Assembly (NCBI GenBank): GCA_035578175.1
Contig: JAQMRL010000012.1
Coordinates: 18,951,715 to 19,015,714 of the forward strand
Direction of reading: 5' to 3'
Source of the DNA: Catonia carolina
Lineage: Eukaryota > Arthropoda > Insecta > Hemiptera > Achilidae
DNA length: 64,000 nucleotides
Below, in pieces: positions 22,783 through 34,885 of the stretch. Position numbers and translations under genes: made by a program. Numbering within the stretch: the first letter of the stretch is position 1; each line of letters starts with the position of its first letter. Below the pieces are notes generated by a model. The model had not been told where the DNA came from. It saw nothing but the letters and a program-made list of their open reading frames with translations, and made no database searches.

Positions 22783-24220
22783 CAGTAAAACCTCGCTATT
22801 TCGGACTTCACTAATTCGGAACTTCTATAATTCACACTGGCAAAAAAATTCATTTTTAAACGAGTTGCTAATTCCGATGGTACACACAAACTGAAGTCTG
22901 TAGTTGTCGGAAAATCAAGACGCCCGAGAGCTATGAAAAATTTTACAAATAGAGATCTGCCAGTAATTAATAAAGCCAGCAGAAATGCTTGGTTCACCTC
23001 TAAAATTTTCACATCGTGGTTTCAAGAAGATGTCGTTGCAGCTGTCATCAAATTTAAAATGGAAGAAAAGGCCGTTCCTCAAGATGAGGATAAAGCAATT
23101 TTATTATTGGACAATCATCCATCCATCTGAAGGCAGATTACGGAGTAATAATGGAAGAATTTTATGTGTGTTTTTGCATCCAAATACTTCAGCGTTGATC
23201 CAACCAATGGATTAAGGTGTTATCCTTAGTTGTAAACGCTTCTATAAAAAGAAACAGTTTCAAGATTGTTTAGTTTCTCTCGAAAATGATTCAGACTTGG
23301 GTAATACGACAGGTGTACAGACATTAATAGATATGCGAAATTTCAATATTAAAAATGCTATATTCAATTGGGCTTAGAGTTGGAAGGATGTAAAAGCTAC
23401 AACAATTTCAAACGCTCGGAAAAATCTTTTGAAAAATGTAACTCATGAACAAAACTTCGGTGAAATTGAATAAGACGAGCACATAAATATTTTACAAAAC
23501 TCTGGTGAAGAATGTACAGTGGCAAACGTACGGGACTGGTTAAATGGTGATGAAGATTAATTTGGGTACCCTGTCCAGGCGGAAGAAGAAATAGCGGCTA
23601 CCGTAAATGAGCATTTAGTTCAGGGTGTGCAACAAGAATCTTCTGATAGTGAGGAAGAAAACTGCAAAGAAATCCAAGAAGAGACTGTAAAACTAACTGA
23701 TGCTAAAAATCACGCTGATTCATTATTTAGGTTGTGTAATGCAAACAGTGAATTTAATAAATATTTCTTCATGTTAAACGAAATGAAGCAGCACATGTGT
23801 TAAAAGAAATCCAAAAACAATAAACTCAAAAAAAATTTCAGACTTTTTCAAATGAAATTACGTACTGTGCTTTTCTATAGGCAACTTCTTAAAACATAAC
23901 TGTGTATGTTATTTTAAGAATGCTTCACAAATTAGGTATCGTAATTAATATATACGTATGTAAGCACAGTGCTGTTTTAGTTTTTTTAAGCGCACATAAT
24001 ATTTAATTTGTATAGGCCTAGTAAATTAGTGTGTAGTAAACATTTTGTAGTAAATTTTTATTAAAATTAAACATACAGTAATTAATAATTTTCATTTTTA
24101 TACGTCAGGATTTTTATAGTCAGGATTACACGTGACTTTAGAAGTGTTCCATAATTCGGAATTTTCGCTAATTAGCACCGACCGTGGTCCGCATTAGGTC
24201 GAATTAGCGAAGTTTTACTG
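22783..24220 (+). mobile_element. Tigger/pogo-type element, internally deleted
   Basis: The ends are CAGTAAAACCTCGCTATTTC at 22783 and, inverted, CAGTAAAACTTCGCTAATTC at 24220, flanked by TA on both sides (22781-22782, 24221-24222). These are classic Tigger-like termini. The 1438-bp copy keeps only the C-terminal half of the transposase, so it is non-autonomous. It sits inside the inner inverted repeat, just before the split right arm. Confidence 0.9.
22870..23803 (+). pseudogene. Tigger/jerky-like DDE transposase, C-terminal half
   Basis: The text starts at SDGTHKLKSVVVGKSRRPRA, then LPVINKASRNAWFTSKIF, and KAILLLDNHPS with the second catalytic Asp. After a frameshift at about 23121 it gives FLHPNTSALIQPMD, where the next codon, normally Gln, is TAA (23213 area). 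Further stops lie near 23371, 23471 and 23558. The frame ends with an acidic stretch and HADSLFRLCNANSEFNKYFF before TAA at 23801. The DNA-binding domain and first Asp are absent because of an internal deletion after the left TIR. Confidence 0.85.
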
Positions 24221-24225
24221 TAATT

Positions 24226-24345
24226 ATAAATTAACAGCGCTAATCGTTCGGTAATTTAGTGTATTTTTAACAATAATAATTTACATTTTAATATAAATTC
24301 TGTTTCCTTTATAGATACGATATTTTCTATTATAAACTTTTTGTA
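24226..24345 (-). repeat. Right arm of inner inverted repeat, inner part
   Basis: The segment (with AGCGCTAATCGTTCGGTAAT) is the inverse of about 15948-16070. It lies directly after the Tigger. The outer part of the same arm is found 1.6 kb further on at 25963-26118. Confidence 0.7.
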
Positions 24346-25962
24346 GAACGTACTCATAAATTAATAGTGTAGTATTGGTAACGCGCTTATAAGTTGACGA
24401 TTGTGCCTATCATGCGGAGGACAGTATACTATCTATCTATGCAAGGGTTCAAACTCGGGTGCCTATGATTATGAAACCGATAGTAGTTTAACGGTAATTT
24501 CAAAATGTTATTGTATTTTTAGGGATTTCATATTTCATTATTTTCAGTAAAGTTGTGAATATTCTGAACCCTTGCTATCTCGGTAACTGCTCGATCGTTC
24601 GGCACGTTCAAACTATCGTTTTATTCAGCGTAAAAAAAATCGTACACGCTGTAAGAATATGATTGACTATGGTGTGCTTAAATTTCAAACTTTTCTACAC
24701 GCCTTCAAACGCATGAAATTAGTTGCGGTAGCAAAAAAACTGGGTCTTTTTGTCTTCCGACTTCGATATGGCAATTTGTAAACAACATTAGAAATATAGG
24801 ACTATTGTAAGTCAACGCAGAATAAAATGAGCTAAATTTTGATGTAAAATATATTGAAATCCGACTCATAGTTTTGGAGATGTAAGGGTTTTAAACTCGG
24901 GTATCTTATGATTATGAAACCGATAGTAGTAGTCTATTACTCACAATAATAAGCTCGTATCGACGGAACTCACGGACTAAGTCTATCACTACAAATCTCA
25001 GAGTGCAGTAAACATAATAAATCAATGTAAGAGTAAAACTAAAACATCTCATGGTTAAAGCTGTCGCTATGATGTATTTAGAAAAGCACATAGAGTAGTA
25101 GCACTTCCACCCCTGCATAGTCGTCTTACTCTCGCTGACGATCGTCAACTTCTATTGCTTTACCCCAGTACAAACTACATGAAATCGCTCGGTAATGTAA
25201 AAAAGCCTATTAATGCATCTTGTTACAATTCTGCAGCTGTTAATTCCTGTAATTCTATCAGTTCATAATTGAATTCATCAATCTGATGCTTTGCACTGTT
25301 AATAAACACCACATCAGATAATTATTTTGAGCAAGAAGATTATTTTAATGAAACTGAAAATGTGTTTGTCACAATGATTTCGGTTAATTTATTTCCATTG
25401 CAAGTCATTGGGAATTTTTCCAGTGATGACTTTTTTGTACAATCTTCTCTGTAACCTTGTCAACAACCACTGATACAGTAGTTCAGTCAATTCCAAAATC
25501 TTCGGGAAAACCGCTCTGAAAACCCACATCGCAGATATATCGCAGGAACACTTCCATCACACCACCTCGAGTTTCATCGCTATCGCATAAAAAATAAATT
25601 GTTAAATATTAAAAATTTTCACTGTCAAAGCTCAAAAGTATTTTACATTTATCAGGGCTAATGCCCCGACGGTCCCGATATTTTTCATCCGCAATTGCAT
25701 GAAAGCTGCAATTTCTATACAAGAAGTAACTGAAGCAGCTACTTTAAGAAATAACAAGTACGTACTACAGTGTACTCTTATCAACTAAATTTTATTAAGT
25801 ACGAACTTAGAAATTTGTAGTAGTTAATAGTCTATCAACCGGAAAAGTATAGTAGTTACTAAGTAGTTTAAGTACGTACTACACACAATTTTTTCCACTC
25901 AAAATAAGGTATTTACTTAAAATTTACGCAGTATAAGCAACTAATACTTTATTCACAACACC
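24346..25962. other. Segment splitting the right arm of the inner repeat
   Basis: A 48-base direct repeat occurs at 24442-24489 and 24883-24930 (core CCTATGATTATGAAACCGAT, variant CTTATGATTATG). No coding frame was recognised. The frame at 24912-25148 has no family signature. Since the left arm lacks this 1.6 kb, it is probably an insertion or the left arm is deleted. Confidence 0.45.
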
Positions 25963-26118
25963 TAATGTTTCTAAAAAAAATTGTGTTTAAAACATCTTTC
26001 TAACTTCAGTCGTTCACGAGATATAAGCGTTCTTGTAAACAGCGTCCCCGCATAACTTTTCCCTCCACCCGTAAAATATTCACAGTTTGGGAAGGCGACA
26101 CATCGATATTTTCATTTT
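25963..26118 (-). repeat. Right arm of inner inverted repeat, outer part
   Basis: Inverse match of 15797-15950, including ATATAAGCGTTCTTG opposite CAAGAACGCTTATAT-type sequence and the GGAAGGCGACACATCGATA terminus. Confidence 0.75.
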
Positions 26119-26163
26119 CTAGGTTTTATGTTAACATTAACTGAAAGTTATTTTTGATCTTAA

Positions 26164-26850
26164 GGGGGTATTCAACTCAAGAAGATGGTTTTGTTAAATT
26201 TCGATTGTATTTTCCATTTATTTGAAGTTTAAAAGAATCACAAAATTTGTTTACTTTGTTTGTACAAAAAGTTATAAAAACATCTGTTTAAAATAAAGCT
26301 CACTAGCAAGGCGAGTGAAATTATTCCTTCAACTTTGTTTTCCGGAAATTTGGTTTCGCATGATTGTACAACATTCTTGGGAATTAAATATTTTGGTTTG
26401 CACTGGAGATATTTGGATGATGCTTTTTTCAAATGTTCATAATTTCTTGCTCTGTTATCTGTGGAATGATTATTACAAAAACCTTCATAAGGATTTAGTT
26501 AAAAAATAATTTGTGAATACATAAAAAAATGTTTTTAAAAATATGGTTTTTCTTCAATAAATTTCTGGTAAGAAAAATTATATACAAGCGCATTCAACAG
26601 ATAATATACAGCAATTTTCCGTATTTTGTAGCATACGAATCATGTTGATATCTTTCTTGGTTCCTGAGATATTTGATTCCCCGTAAAAGCCCGCTTTTCC
26701 AACCTCACCCTTATATTAGGGGCTGTAATTAATTTTTTGGCTTGGTTCAAATGGTAGATCATTACTAGTAAATTACTTTTTTATTTAAAATAAATAATGA
26801 TAAATTATAGCCAGAAGTTTTGATTTTCATTTTCTGGGTTGACTACCCCC
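26164..26850. mobile_element. 687-bp MITE with TTAA target duplication
   Basis: TTAA flanks both ends (26160-26163, 26851-26854). The TIRs are GGGGGTATTCAAC at the left and GGGGGTAGTCAAC inverted at the right. The TTAA target suits piggyBac or Kolobok-type transposases, but the terminal sequence alone does not decide. No coding capacity was seen. Confidence 0.75.
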
Positions 26851-26854
26851 TTAA

Positions 26855-27689
26855 AGCTACATCAAAATCTTATTACAGTCCAAAACAAATTGTTATAATA
26901 CCTTTTTTAGTTTTTATAAAAAAATCAATAACACGCCAATACAAAAGACATTAATATCACTGAAGAAAAAAAATTTACTGCTACATATTCTTGTCCTTGC
27001 TACACCTGTCTCCTTACAGTGCAGACTAGTCAAGCTCAATAAGGTCTTCTTTCCCCAGTAATTTTTCCTAGTCCGTTTTCTTTGGCAGTGGTTTCGCTAG
27101 ATAAGGACAGTGAGAATCTCACTAATGCATTGATGCGCGTCGCTAATAGGATGAGAGGCATTTAGTTTTTTTTATGTCCATTTTTCGCCAGGAAAGATGT
27201 TATCGTTCTAAAAGGTCTAGAAGCCGAAGACTTTAAGCTCTTGTACAAGTCGGACGAGAAGAAAACGAAGAGTTAGGTGAAAATTTAAAAGAGTTTATGG
27301 TAGTGCTGGACGGGGAAGTATCAATGTAGAATTCGCCTGTATTGCTTAGCTTTCACCCGCTCGGAGATGCCTGGCAGGTCTTCTTACCACATCTTTGATG
27401 TTAATTTGTCTGGAGCCCGCTTGCTGCCTGTTACGGAAGTTCATCATGTTCCATCTGGCGAAGTTTGTTGTCACTGCCTCGGGGAGGAGTAACTACTGTC
27501 CGGGCGATCTCGTTTATACCGCTACCTGCAGAATAGGAGCGGTCGTCGGCGAAGGCAAACACCTTTTTACCGCTGAGGCAGGTCGTCTGCTATCGGAGAC
27601 GACCTTTATGTCGACCACCGTCGCTGCATCATCTTTAACGGCCACTCACAAACTAATTATGCTTCTATCTTTTGTGATTCTTGCTGAGG
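26855..27689. other. Unassigned DNA
   Basis: The largest open frame (27395-27757, plus) has no family signature and overlaps an equally open minus-strand frame, so I do not call a gene. No TIRs or promoter elements could be supported. Confidence 0.4.
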
Positions 27690-27945
27690 CTACTGAAATT
27701 TGGCTGTGGAACTTAAACCTGCCAGACACAAGGGCAAGTTCAATTCGTTATTTTTAAGACTATTCTCGACAGATTCAGAACCAGCTGATGTACCAGCAGT
27801 AGTTGCAGCTCGCCCTATCAAGTACAACGTTCATCTTCTCTAGCAATTTGATGACTAACCACTGCCTTCTAAATAAGAAAATAAAACAATAAACAACGTA
27901 AAAATTAAGTAAGTTATCAATGATTGCTTTTTGAAAAGTATTTTA
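27690..27945 (-). repeat. Third copy of the RAAATAG repeat
   Basis: Minus-strand sequence of 27700-27835 matches 2191-2340, and the motif at 27913-27933 matches the edge at 867-887. It abuts the GC-rich repeat at 27946, cutting its first unit short. Confidence 0.6.
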
Positions 27946-29760
27946 AGTCCCTATCACATCTGCAATTGGCACACGGCTACTGGACTCCGACGAAGCCCCA
28001 TCGACGACCGATACGAAGATGCTTCCGCTCGCCGAGTAGACACCGTCAACCGAGACCGTCCACATCTGCTGGCGCGAGCGAAGCCTACAGTGGTCCCTTT
28101 ACCGAGCCTTGCGCCCACCGGATCCCGACGAAGCAGCCATCAACGCACTACTGCGAAGAAAGAAGATGACGTCTCCGCTGGACGACGACACGCCGCGTCG
28201 CCCACCTCCTCGACCACCACGACGACTACGACCGATGTTCCTGCATAGACGACCACCTCTTGAACGCCCTAAAAGGTTTCCCTACGCCGCTTTGTCACCA
28301 TCCGAAGTGGCTCCGAACATCGGGCAACAATATGAAGAGGATCTTCATACCGGACTTATGACAACACCTCTGATTAGAGAACAGCTGACGCCCAACACAA
28401 CTACCTGCAAGCAGACGAGGCTGGACTGTTTCGCTCTCGCCTACGGCCACCCAAGTTCACCCGGCAGCACAGTTCTAACTGGGCTGAATTGTCAGTCTCC
28501 ACTTTGGTTAGGTACTCTGCTCGCGGCCATGAAAGCTTTTGAAATTCAGACAGGGAAGCCGGCAACATTTTTGACAGGGGCGGTAGGCCTGTGTCAGCAC
28601 TGCTAAGGGCTAGTAACGCCCCTACCGCAGCGCTCTGGTGACTATAAAAAAAGCTTCCACTTAGGCCTATTGTCATTCCATTCTTCTCTACAGCTTCGAC
28701 CAGACATCCTCCATCGGATCACAGCTACCGAACACCGACGAAGACCCATCGACGACCCCGCAAGAGAAGATGATTCTTCCGCTCACCGACCCGACACCGT
28801 AACCGCCATCGACTGCGGCCGTCATCGACGCAGCCATCTACGCACTACTACGAGGAAAGATGTCTTCGCTGGACGACGACACGCCGAGTCTGCCATCTCC
28901 TGAAGCGCAACGACTACGACAGACTTTTCCCGCCTTTACTACCACCGCTTGAACGGCTCTTGTCAGGGCCACAATTATTTCAGGTTTCCTCACTGCTGTT
29001 AACGTCACCATCCGGTGCCAGGTGGCTCCCAAACGTGAGGTGAAGATATGAATAGGATCTTCATACTGGACTTTAGACAACACCTGAGATAAGAGAACAG
29101 CTGGGGCCCAACACGACGCAACTCCCTGCAGCTTGACAAGGCTTAACTGCTTAGCTGTAGCCTGAGGCCACTGAAGTTAAACCAGTAGCACAGTTCAGAT
29201 GGAGGGTAATTGTCACCATCGTTTCGTTTGATTAGGTACAGTGCGACGGGGCGATAAATCTTCCGACTACCGAATAGGGACACCACCAATAGTTTTGACA
29301 GGGGTAGAGGCCTTTGTCGGCACTGCAGAGTGTTATTAACCATTCCTATCGTAGCGCTCTAGTGACTATATAAGAGCGTTCCACTAAGCCCGATAGTCAT
29401 TTCATTCCACGCTACAGCTTCGACCAGACATCCGCCATCGGCACATGGCTACCGGACTCCGACGAAGACCCATTGACGACCCTGTAAGAGAGAAGATTTT
29501 GCTTCCGCTCGCAGATCCGACCCCGTAACCGAAGTCGACCGTGATCGTCCACACCCGCTGCTGTGACTGTTGCCTACAACGGTCCCTTTACCGAGCCTTG
29601 CGCCCCCCGGATTCCGACGAAGTAGCTATCCACGCACTACTTCGAGGGAAAGACGACGTCGTTCTGGACGTCGACACGCCGTGTCGCCGCCTCGTCAACC
29701 GCCACGACGACTATTACCGACTCTACGGCTGTAAGGGTCAACAACCATCTTCCCTCGTCG
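27946..29760 (-). repeat. GC-rich tandem repeat, right arm (about 2.5 units)
   Basis: Equivalent blocks start at 27946, 28690 and 29410, about 720-745 bases apart, in inverse orientation to 12060-15796. TATA-like sites lie at about 28645 and 29368 (GACTATATAAGAGCG at the latter), each preceded by a conserved GTAGCGCTCT and followed some 40 bases later by CTACAGCTTCGACCAGACAT. Frames at 27931 and 28109 are GC-driven and not conserved between units. Confidence 0.7.
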
Positions 29761-31045
29761 CTTATTGTTCGCAACCGGTGACATAACTTAAGATGAAACC
29801 AGACCCCTTGTACCTTGCAATACGGACAAAATTGGGAAAGTTGATAGCTTCAAGTACAGCGGCCATAAAACAGTCATAAGTAGAACATAACAATTTTTTT
29901 TACAATACTTTTCAGTGGCCTTAGCAACATTTAAGGTCGTAGCATGGCACTAAGGGAATATTTTCTTATTCGGTTTTGGCAATTTACGTATAATGGAGCT
30001 TTCTAATTTTGTCCTGTCAACCGCGGCCATAATTTCACGATATCTAGGGGAGAGTCGGCCAGTAAAAGCCACTAACAATACGGGCAGGTGGAGTGTTAAA
30101 TTAATTGCACTCGATCTGTTGGTTCCAGGGCTACAAAAAAGTTTATCACAAGCCACATGACTTAACTATTTAAGAACAGAAGAGGTAGAGGTGTAAAAGA
30201 CACTAGTCAGTTATGTCCTCTGAGAGTTTTGTACTGAGTTCGTTTTTTCTGAGCTTTTTTGTACTCAGAAAGGCAATAGTAAACCACGTCACTCCTCGTC
30301 TTTACTTAGTAAAACCTCTATAGTTTCAAACCAGCCTTTAGGCTGTTGACCTTATCAAAAATAACAGTATATTTTACTAAGAAAAACTGTAGGAAGAAAA
30401 GTTTTAAGTTGTAATTCCACTTTGTCTTAGGGTAGCGTTCGATGCGAGCGGGTTGTGTTATTTATTAGCTTTGCGGCTCATAATTGTATTTCAATGATAA
30501 AGATTTCATTTAACTTTCCCTTATTTTACATTTAATTATAAAAATCGTTCATTATTCTTTTTTACTTTTGTGTTTTTATAATTTATTTAATAAATGCCGT
30601 TTTACAGCATACATTACAACTACGCAATGAAGCAGCATAATGTATTTTAAATCATTCGTTATTTACAATACAACAGATTTTGACAAAAGTTTCAATTTCG
30701 ACAATTTGAACCGTCATTAAGCCTCACAAGGACCACATCTTAACGTTCTTGGACCAAGCTCCAAAACTTCATCCCATTAACATTAATATATAAAACTAGT
30801 TTAGCGCCAAACTAGTTCTGTTTCGCAGTTGTACAATCTACTAATAAAAGAATAGAACACCTACCCTAGGACATGGGTTTCGGCCATAGTTTGGTAGGTC
30901 AATTCCTCCACCACTGTACTAACTCACACACTGAACTGTACTGTATAACTCGATAAATATATTATAACTTTAGGAAGGAATGCGTACTTATGGGTTACTA
31001 TTATAAAAATTATGGAAAAATTTATTATATTAATTGTTAATGTTT
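29761..31045 (-). repeat. Right arm of the palindrome, outer part
   Basis: Inverse match to 11240-12060. The match is interrupted at 30080-30355 by a retroposon R copy that the left arm lacks. Homology fades near 31045 opposite 11240. Confidence 0.7.
30080..30355 (+). mobile_element. Retroposon R copy, internally shortened
   Basis: It starts with GGGCAGGTGGAGTGTTAAAT, carries CAGGGCTACAAAA and ends with the shared TTTAGGCTGTTGACC tail. It matches 61349-61727 (plus) and 55075-55470 (minus) but lacks the middle open-frame section. It interrupts the right palindrome arm. Confidence 0.65.
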
Positions 31046-31311
31046 TTGTCGAAACGGGCTTCTCTTTCGATTCCGAAATAAGAGACCGATAAGATTAAAT
31101 TATTACATTTGCATAAACTTTATCTTTATTTAAACAAAAGCCGAGGAAAAATTCATTTGAACGGAAAGTAGAGATAGATACTTGAGAATGCTCTATATAT
31201 TTCATACAAAGCAAGAGAAAGTAAAAAACAAATTCAAACAAAATAACAAAGTTCAAAATTCAAAGTAAAAAACAAATAACAAAAAACAAATTCAATACAT
31301 TTGATACGGCC
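31046..31311. other. A-rich unassigned stretch
   Basis: Low-complexity AAAACAAATTC-type sequence before a SINE. No gene seen. Confidence 0.5.
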
Positions 31312-31470
31312 GCCTCCGTGTCACATTGGTTAGCGTGCTACGGCTGCAAAATGAAGGTCTCCGGGTTCGATAACCGGCTAGGGTCTGGGATATTATTTAA
31401 AGTTAACTCACAGTTCCTTAACCCAAAATAATCGCTAATAATCAAGATGTTGATGCGAAATATAGAAAAT
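31312..31470 (+). repeat. SINE-C copy (tRNA-derived head)
   Basis: The head GCCTCCGTGTCACATTGGTT contains a box A-like TTGGTTAGCGTGC and a box B at 31364-31375 (GGTTCGATAACC). The body GTTGATGCGA near 31450 is shared with the inverse copy at 56660-56858, confirming a dispersed SINE family rather than a tRNA gene. Confidence 0.7.
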
Positions 31471-32323
31471 TTTTATAATGATAATAATAAATACATTTTA
31501 TTTTCTAACAGATTACATAAACAAAAATGGAACCATATTTAGGCCTATATAATGAAATTACTATTTACACAAATTATAATCAACCTACCAAACTATAAAA
31601 ATTTAAGAACAAGTTTAGGGGACCTGAAAACGTGTGTATTTCTGATAAAATCTTGATTTAGAAAAATAACAAAAATACCTTTGCCCCCTATATATTGTAT
31701 ATAATTCCCAGATTATTCATATAGGGCAAAAGAAGATAATCGTAAAATAGCTGAATTTAACATTAAGAGAATTTAACATTTACAATTCAAAATTGTGAGA
31801 ATTTTATGTATTTTTTACGGCAACATCATGCCATAATTAGATCATCATGCCATCATTAGATCATCATTTATTCATTAGACATTGTTAAATGTTCAATTTA
31901 AATTGTTAAATTTCACTAGACTTATTTAAATTCATATATACACAATATTGAAACTGAGTAATCAGTAAATTGAAAAACAAGTTTTTCGGATCTGTTTCGG
32001 TTAAGAAGGGTTAGTTGTATCGCAATTGTAATCATCTAGTAAAATATAATGTTTTTTAAAAAATAAGAAGCTTGTAGCCTACAAAATCAAATATCTTGTA
32101 TTTTTAGAAAATAAGGTGACAAAATTGTTGGCCCTAAAATTTATTTTGTATATTGGAGGCAATTTTTAAATATGTCATACATCATTTACAATTGTTAAGA
32201 ATATGAATCCGATTCTACACAAAAAGTTACTGGGCGTCTATATTGGGCCTGAAGTTCCGATTTCGACCGGAAATGATTCAAAACCGCAAGTCAAGAAATC
32301 AGTCTGAATTTGGAAACAAAAAT
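31471..32323. other. AT-rich DNA with an old TG-core element fragment
   Basis: Bases 31618-31748 are a diverged copy of the CCTATATATTCATATAGG end of the TG-core element (minus orientation). Short repeats of ATCATCATGCCAT lie at 31825-31870. The rest is unassigned. Confidence 0.45.
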
Positions 32324-32945
32324 ACAGTGGAAACCTCTTTATCTGGATCAATTGTGACCTAGGGTAAGCCGGATATGAGAAAATCCGGGTATGGGAAATG
32401 CAAAATAGATTTTTGAATACCTGAAATACAGTACAGTATGTATATAGGTACAATGGATGTACACAATTAAAAACCGTAAAGTTATCAATTACAATTTACA
32501 ATTTACAATTACAATTTACAATTTACAATTTTTTTTTACAATTTACAATTTACAATTACAACTTTACAATTTACAATTTTACAACTACAATACAACTTTT
32601 TAATTACAACTTTTTACAATTTACAATTTTTTTTTGTTTTGTTTACAAAACGTACGGCTATTATTGTACAGTGTGTACATAACGTGATCGTCCATTTCTA
32701 CAACTTTGTTCTGACGTCACAACAAACACAAACACAACTTAATACAATAGAATTATTTATACAACTTATAATTATTAACGTAATAATCCGGATAGTTATG
32801 TTATTTAAGTAATGTTAATTGTATTTTTATAACTCCTTCAACAATAATTTGATTCATGCCATATTAATTAGCCCTTTTGTTATTGTGTCCGGATATAGGA
32901 GGATCCGGATAAAGGGAGTCTGGATAAAAAAGGAGGTTTCCACTG
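32324..32945. mobile_element. Pogo/Tigger-type MITE, 622 bp
   Basis: The ends are CAGTGGAAACCTCTTTATC (32324) and, inverted, CAGTGGAAACCTCCTTTTTT (32945), flanked by TA at 32322-32323 and 32946-32947. Sub-terminal TCCGGATA-type repeats occur near both ends. The interior is a (TTTACAA)n simple repeat at 32488-32645 plus AT-rich filler. It has no coding capacity. Confidence 0.8.
32488..32645. repeat. (TTTACAA)n simple repeat
   Basis: Irregular tandem TTTACAA/TTACAA units with T-runs, inside the pogo-type MITE. Confidence 0.9.
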
Positions 32946-33985
32946 TAGTGTCATTCCATTTCTGTTTAGGCAGAAATAGTAGATACAGAAATCACTAATA
33001 GTTTTTGCCAAAGTCAAAGGTGTATTTCCTTTTTAAAAATTGCTTCTGGCCATAAGATGAGACTTACCGTCTTAATAAAAAAGATATTTTCTTATGTATT
33101 TCATCAATCATAAATGTTGTATTTAAGTGATTATGTATATGTAAGATTATGTAAAAAGTTTATGTACAGTAAGAGTATCTGTAGAGCTGCACTGAAGTAA
33201 AATTTTTATTGTTAGAAAATAAGAGTAGCTGTTGGATTTTATTTTTCTTTATAATAATGTAATTGTTAGTTAAGATTGCTTGTTAGCCTACAACTAAATA
33301 CAATAAAAAAAGAAAAATGTATTCTAGAATTATAAATATATCAAATAGTCATTTAAAGAAGAACCTGTTATAGTTAAAGGCGTCCAAAACTGTTAACAAG
33401 AAGACAGCGATACAAATTAACAAATTTAGTACTAAATTATTTTACAAATCACAGCGGGAATATAAAAGTTGTCAAGCAACCAAGTAAATACTTTCAGCTG
33501 TTGAGTTTTCAGATTAAAATAGGAATTTTTATTCTTATATAACAAATCTGATTCGAAAATTGTTTAAATTTTGACGGGAAGACTGACTCAGTTTCTCCCC
33601 TGAGTATTGATTAGGAAAAGGAATAAACATGTAAATGAATGGTATTGAATTAGGGTAGCAAATCTGGAATATATTAAGAATATATGTGAAACACTAACAC
33701 TTAAAATTACACTAAAAATTGAAATCATGAACATGCAAAATCAGATATGAAAATATTAATTTCTCACTGTACAGTTCAATGGAACACAATAGGATTGTAA
33801 TTAGTAAATATTGGTATAATGGTTATAGTTTGTTCTATTATTTACCTTGAAAAAACAAATTAAATTAGCTGGAAGATATTGAATTCTGAAGTAACATCTT
33901 AATGTAGCGATGCAGTATTGAAGTGAAGAGGGTAAATACACATTAAACAATAGAGGGTTGATAGAACAGTAATTACGGAAACCAA
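32946..33985. other. AT-rich DNA without a recognisable gene
   Basis: I found no long frame, TIR or SINE feature that I can support. Confidence 0.4.
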
Positions 33986-34880
33986 GAAGTTGCAGGGAAC
34001 GGAAGATTTAGATGATTATTGGAAGGTTTATAAATGAGTTTCATAGAATCGAAGCCACATGCCACTCAGCTTGTGGCTGAGTGGCAATTCTGGTAAATAA
34101 TGGGTAGAAGGAAAGTATGTTAGATAATGCATATTTAAATAAAAGAATGATATCTGTAAGGCTTAAATTTGAAAAAGTTTATATGACTGTGATTGGAGTA
34201 TATGCACTAGACACTTTATACGATGATCTTCGGAAGATCCTGGATGAAATTAATAAGACAGATATAAGACAGATTAATAAGACAGATATTGCCACAGTTG
34301 GAGACTTTAATGAGAGGGTTAGTAAATGTTCTAATACCCGGAGTGGTTGGTTCATTCAGTGAGGAAGCGATAAATCGTAATTATAATATACTATCGTAAT
34401 TATATTGATACTGAAAGGTAAGAACATAAGAACATGTTTCCAGAAAGCTGTAATGGTAGCATTGGGGTAGAAGCCAAAGAAAAGAAGTACAAAGATTGTA
34501 TCAGATTTGGAACTCAAATATAAGAAACTATAAAGAAGAAACAGAAACCTTACCTCACTTCTAGCAAAAGAAAACACCGGAAGCTACAAGGTATTAAGTT
34601 AGGATGAGAAGCTTTGCAAAAAAAAATTACTTGTAACAGCTCAACAAAATTCATGGGATAGATTCATTAATGTTGTAACGAATGATATACATAGCAGACA
34701 ACAATCTGCTTATAAGATAAAGAAATCCTTAAAAGAGGAGTTGGAAAATGCTTTGTTAGACCTCATACTGATAATGAATGAGAACTATACTACAGATGGT
34801 ACTCTAAAAATGTCACAGCTAGTGAGAATGAGTACAAGTGAATGTGATTCAATAGACCCAAATATCAATAGATGAGTTGA
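33986..34880 (+). pseudogene. LINE endonuclease and linker, decayed
   Basis: Plus-strand text reads RIEATCHSACG, stop, VAILVNNG, stop, then AYLNKRMISVRLKFEKVYMT, VIGVYALD and VGDFNERVSK, the last being the GDFNA-type motif of an APE endonuclease. After frame changes, IRNYKEETETLPHF and SWDRFINVVTNDIHSRQQSA match the linker before the reverse transcriptase in RTE-like elements. The RT is absent. Two internal stops and frameshifts show it is dead. It is a different family from the intact LINE at 19-22 kb. Confidence 0.75.
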
Positions 34881-34885
34881 GATAA

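Noticed and set aside
27395..27757. 120-codon frame
   Set aside because: No family signature, and the opposite strand is similarly open in parts.
28109..28606. 165-codon GC-rich frame
   Set aside because: It lies in the GC-rich tandem repeat; equivalent positions in other units are not open in the same frame.
11240..31045. Maverick/Polinton with long terminal inverted repeats
   Set aside because: Size and arms are suggestive, but no DNA polymerase B, integrase, ATPase or capsid text was found inside.
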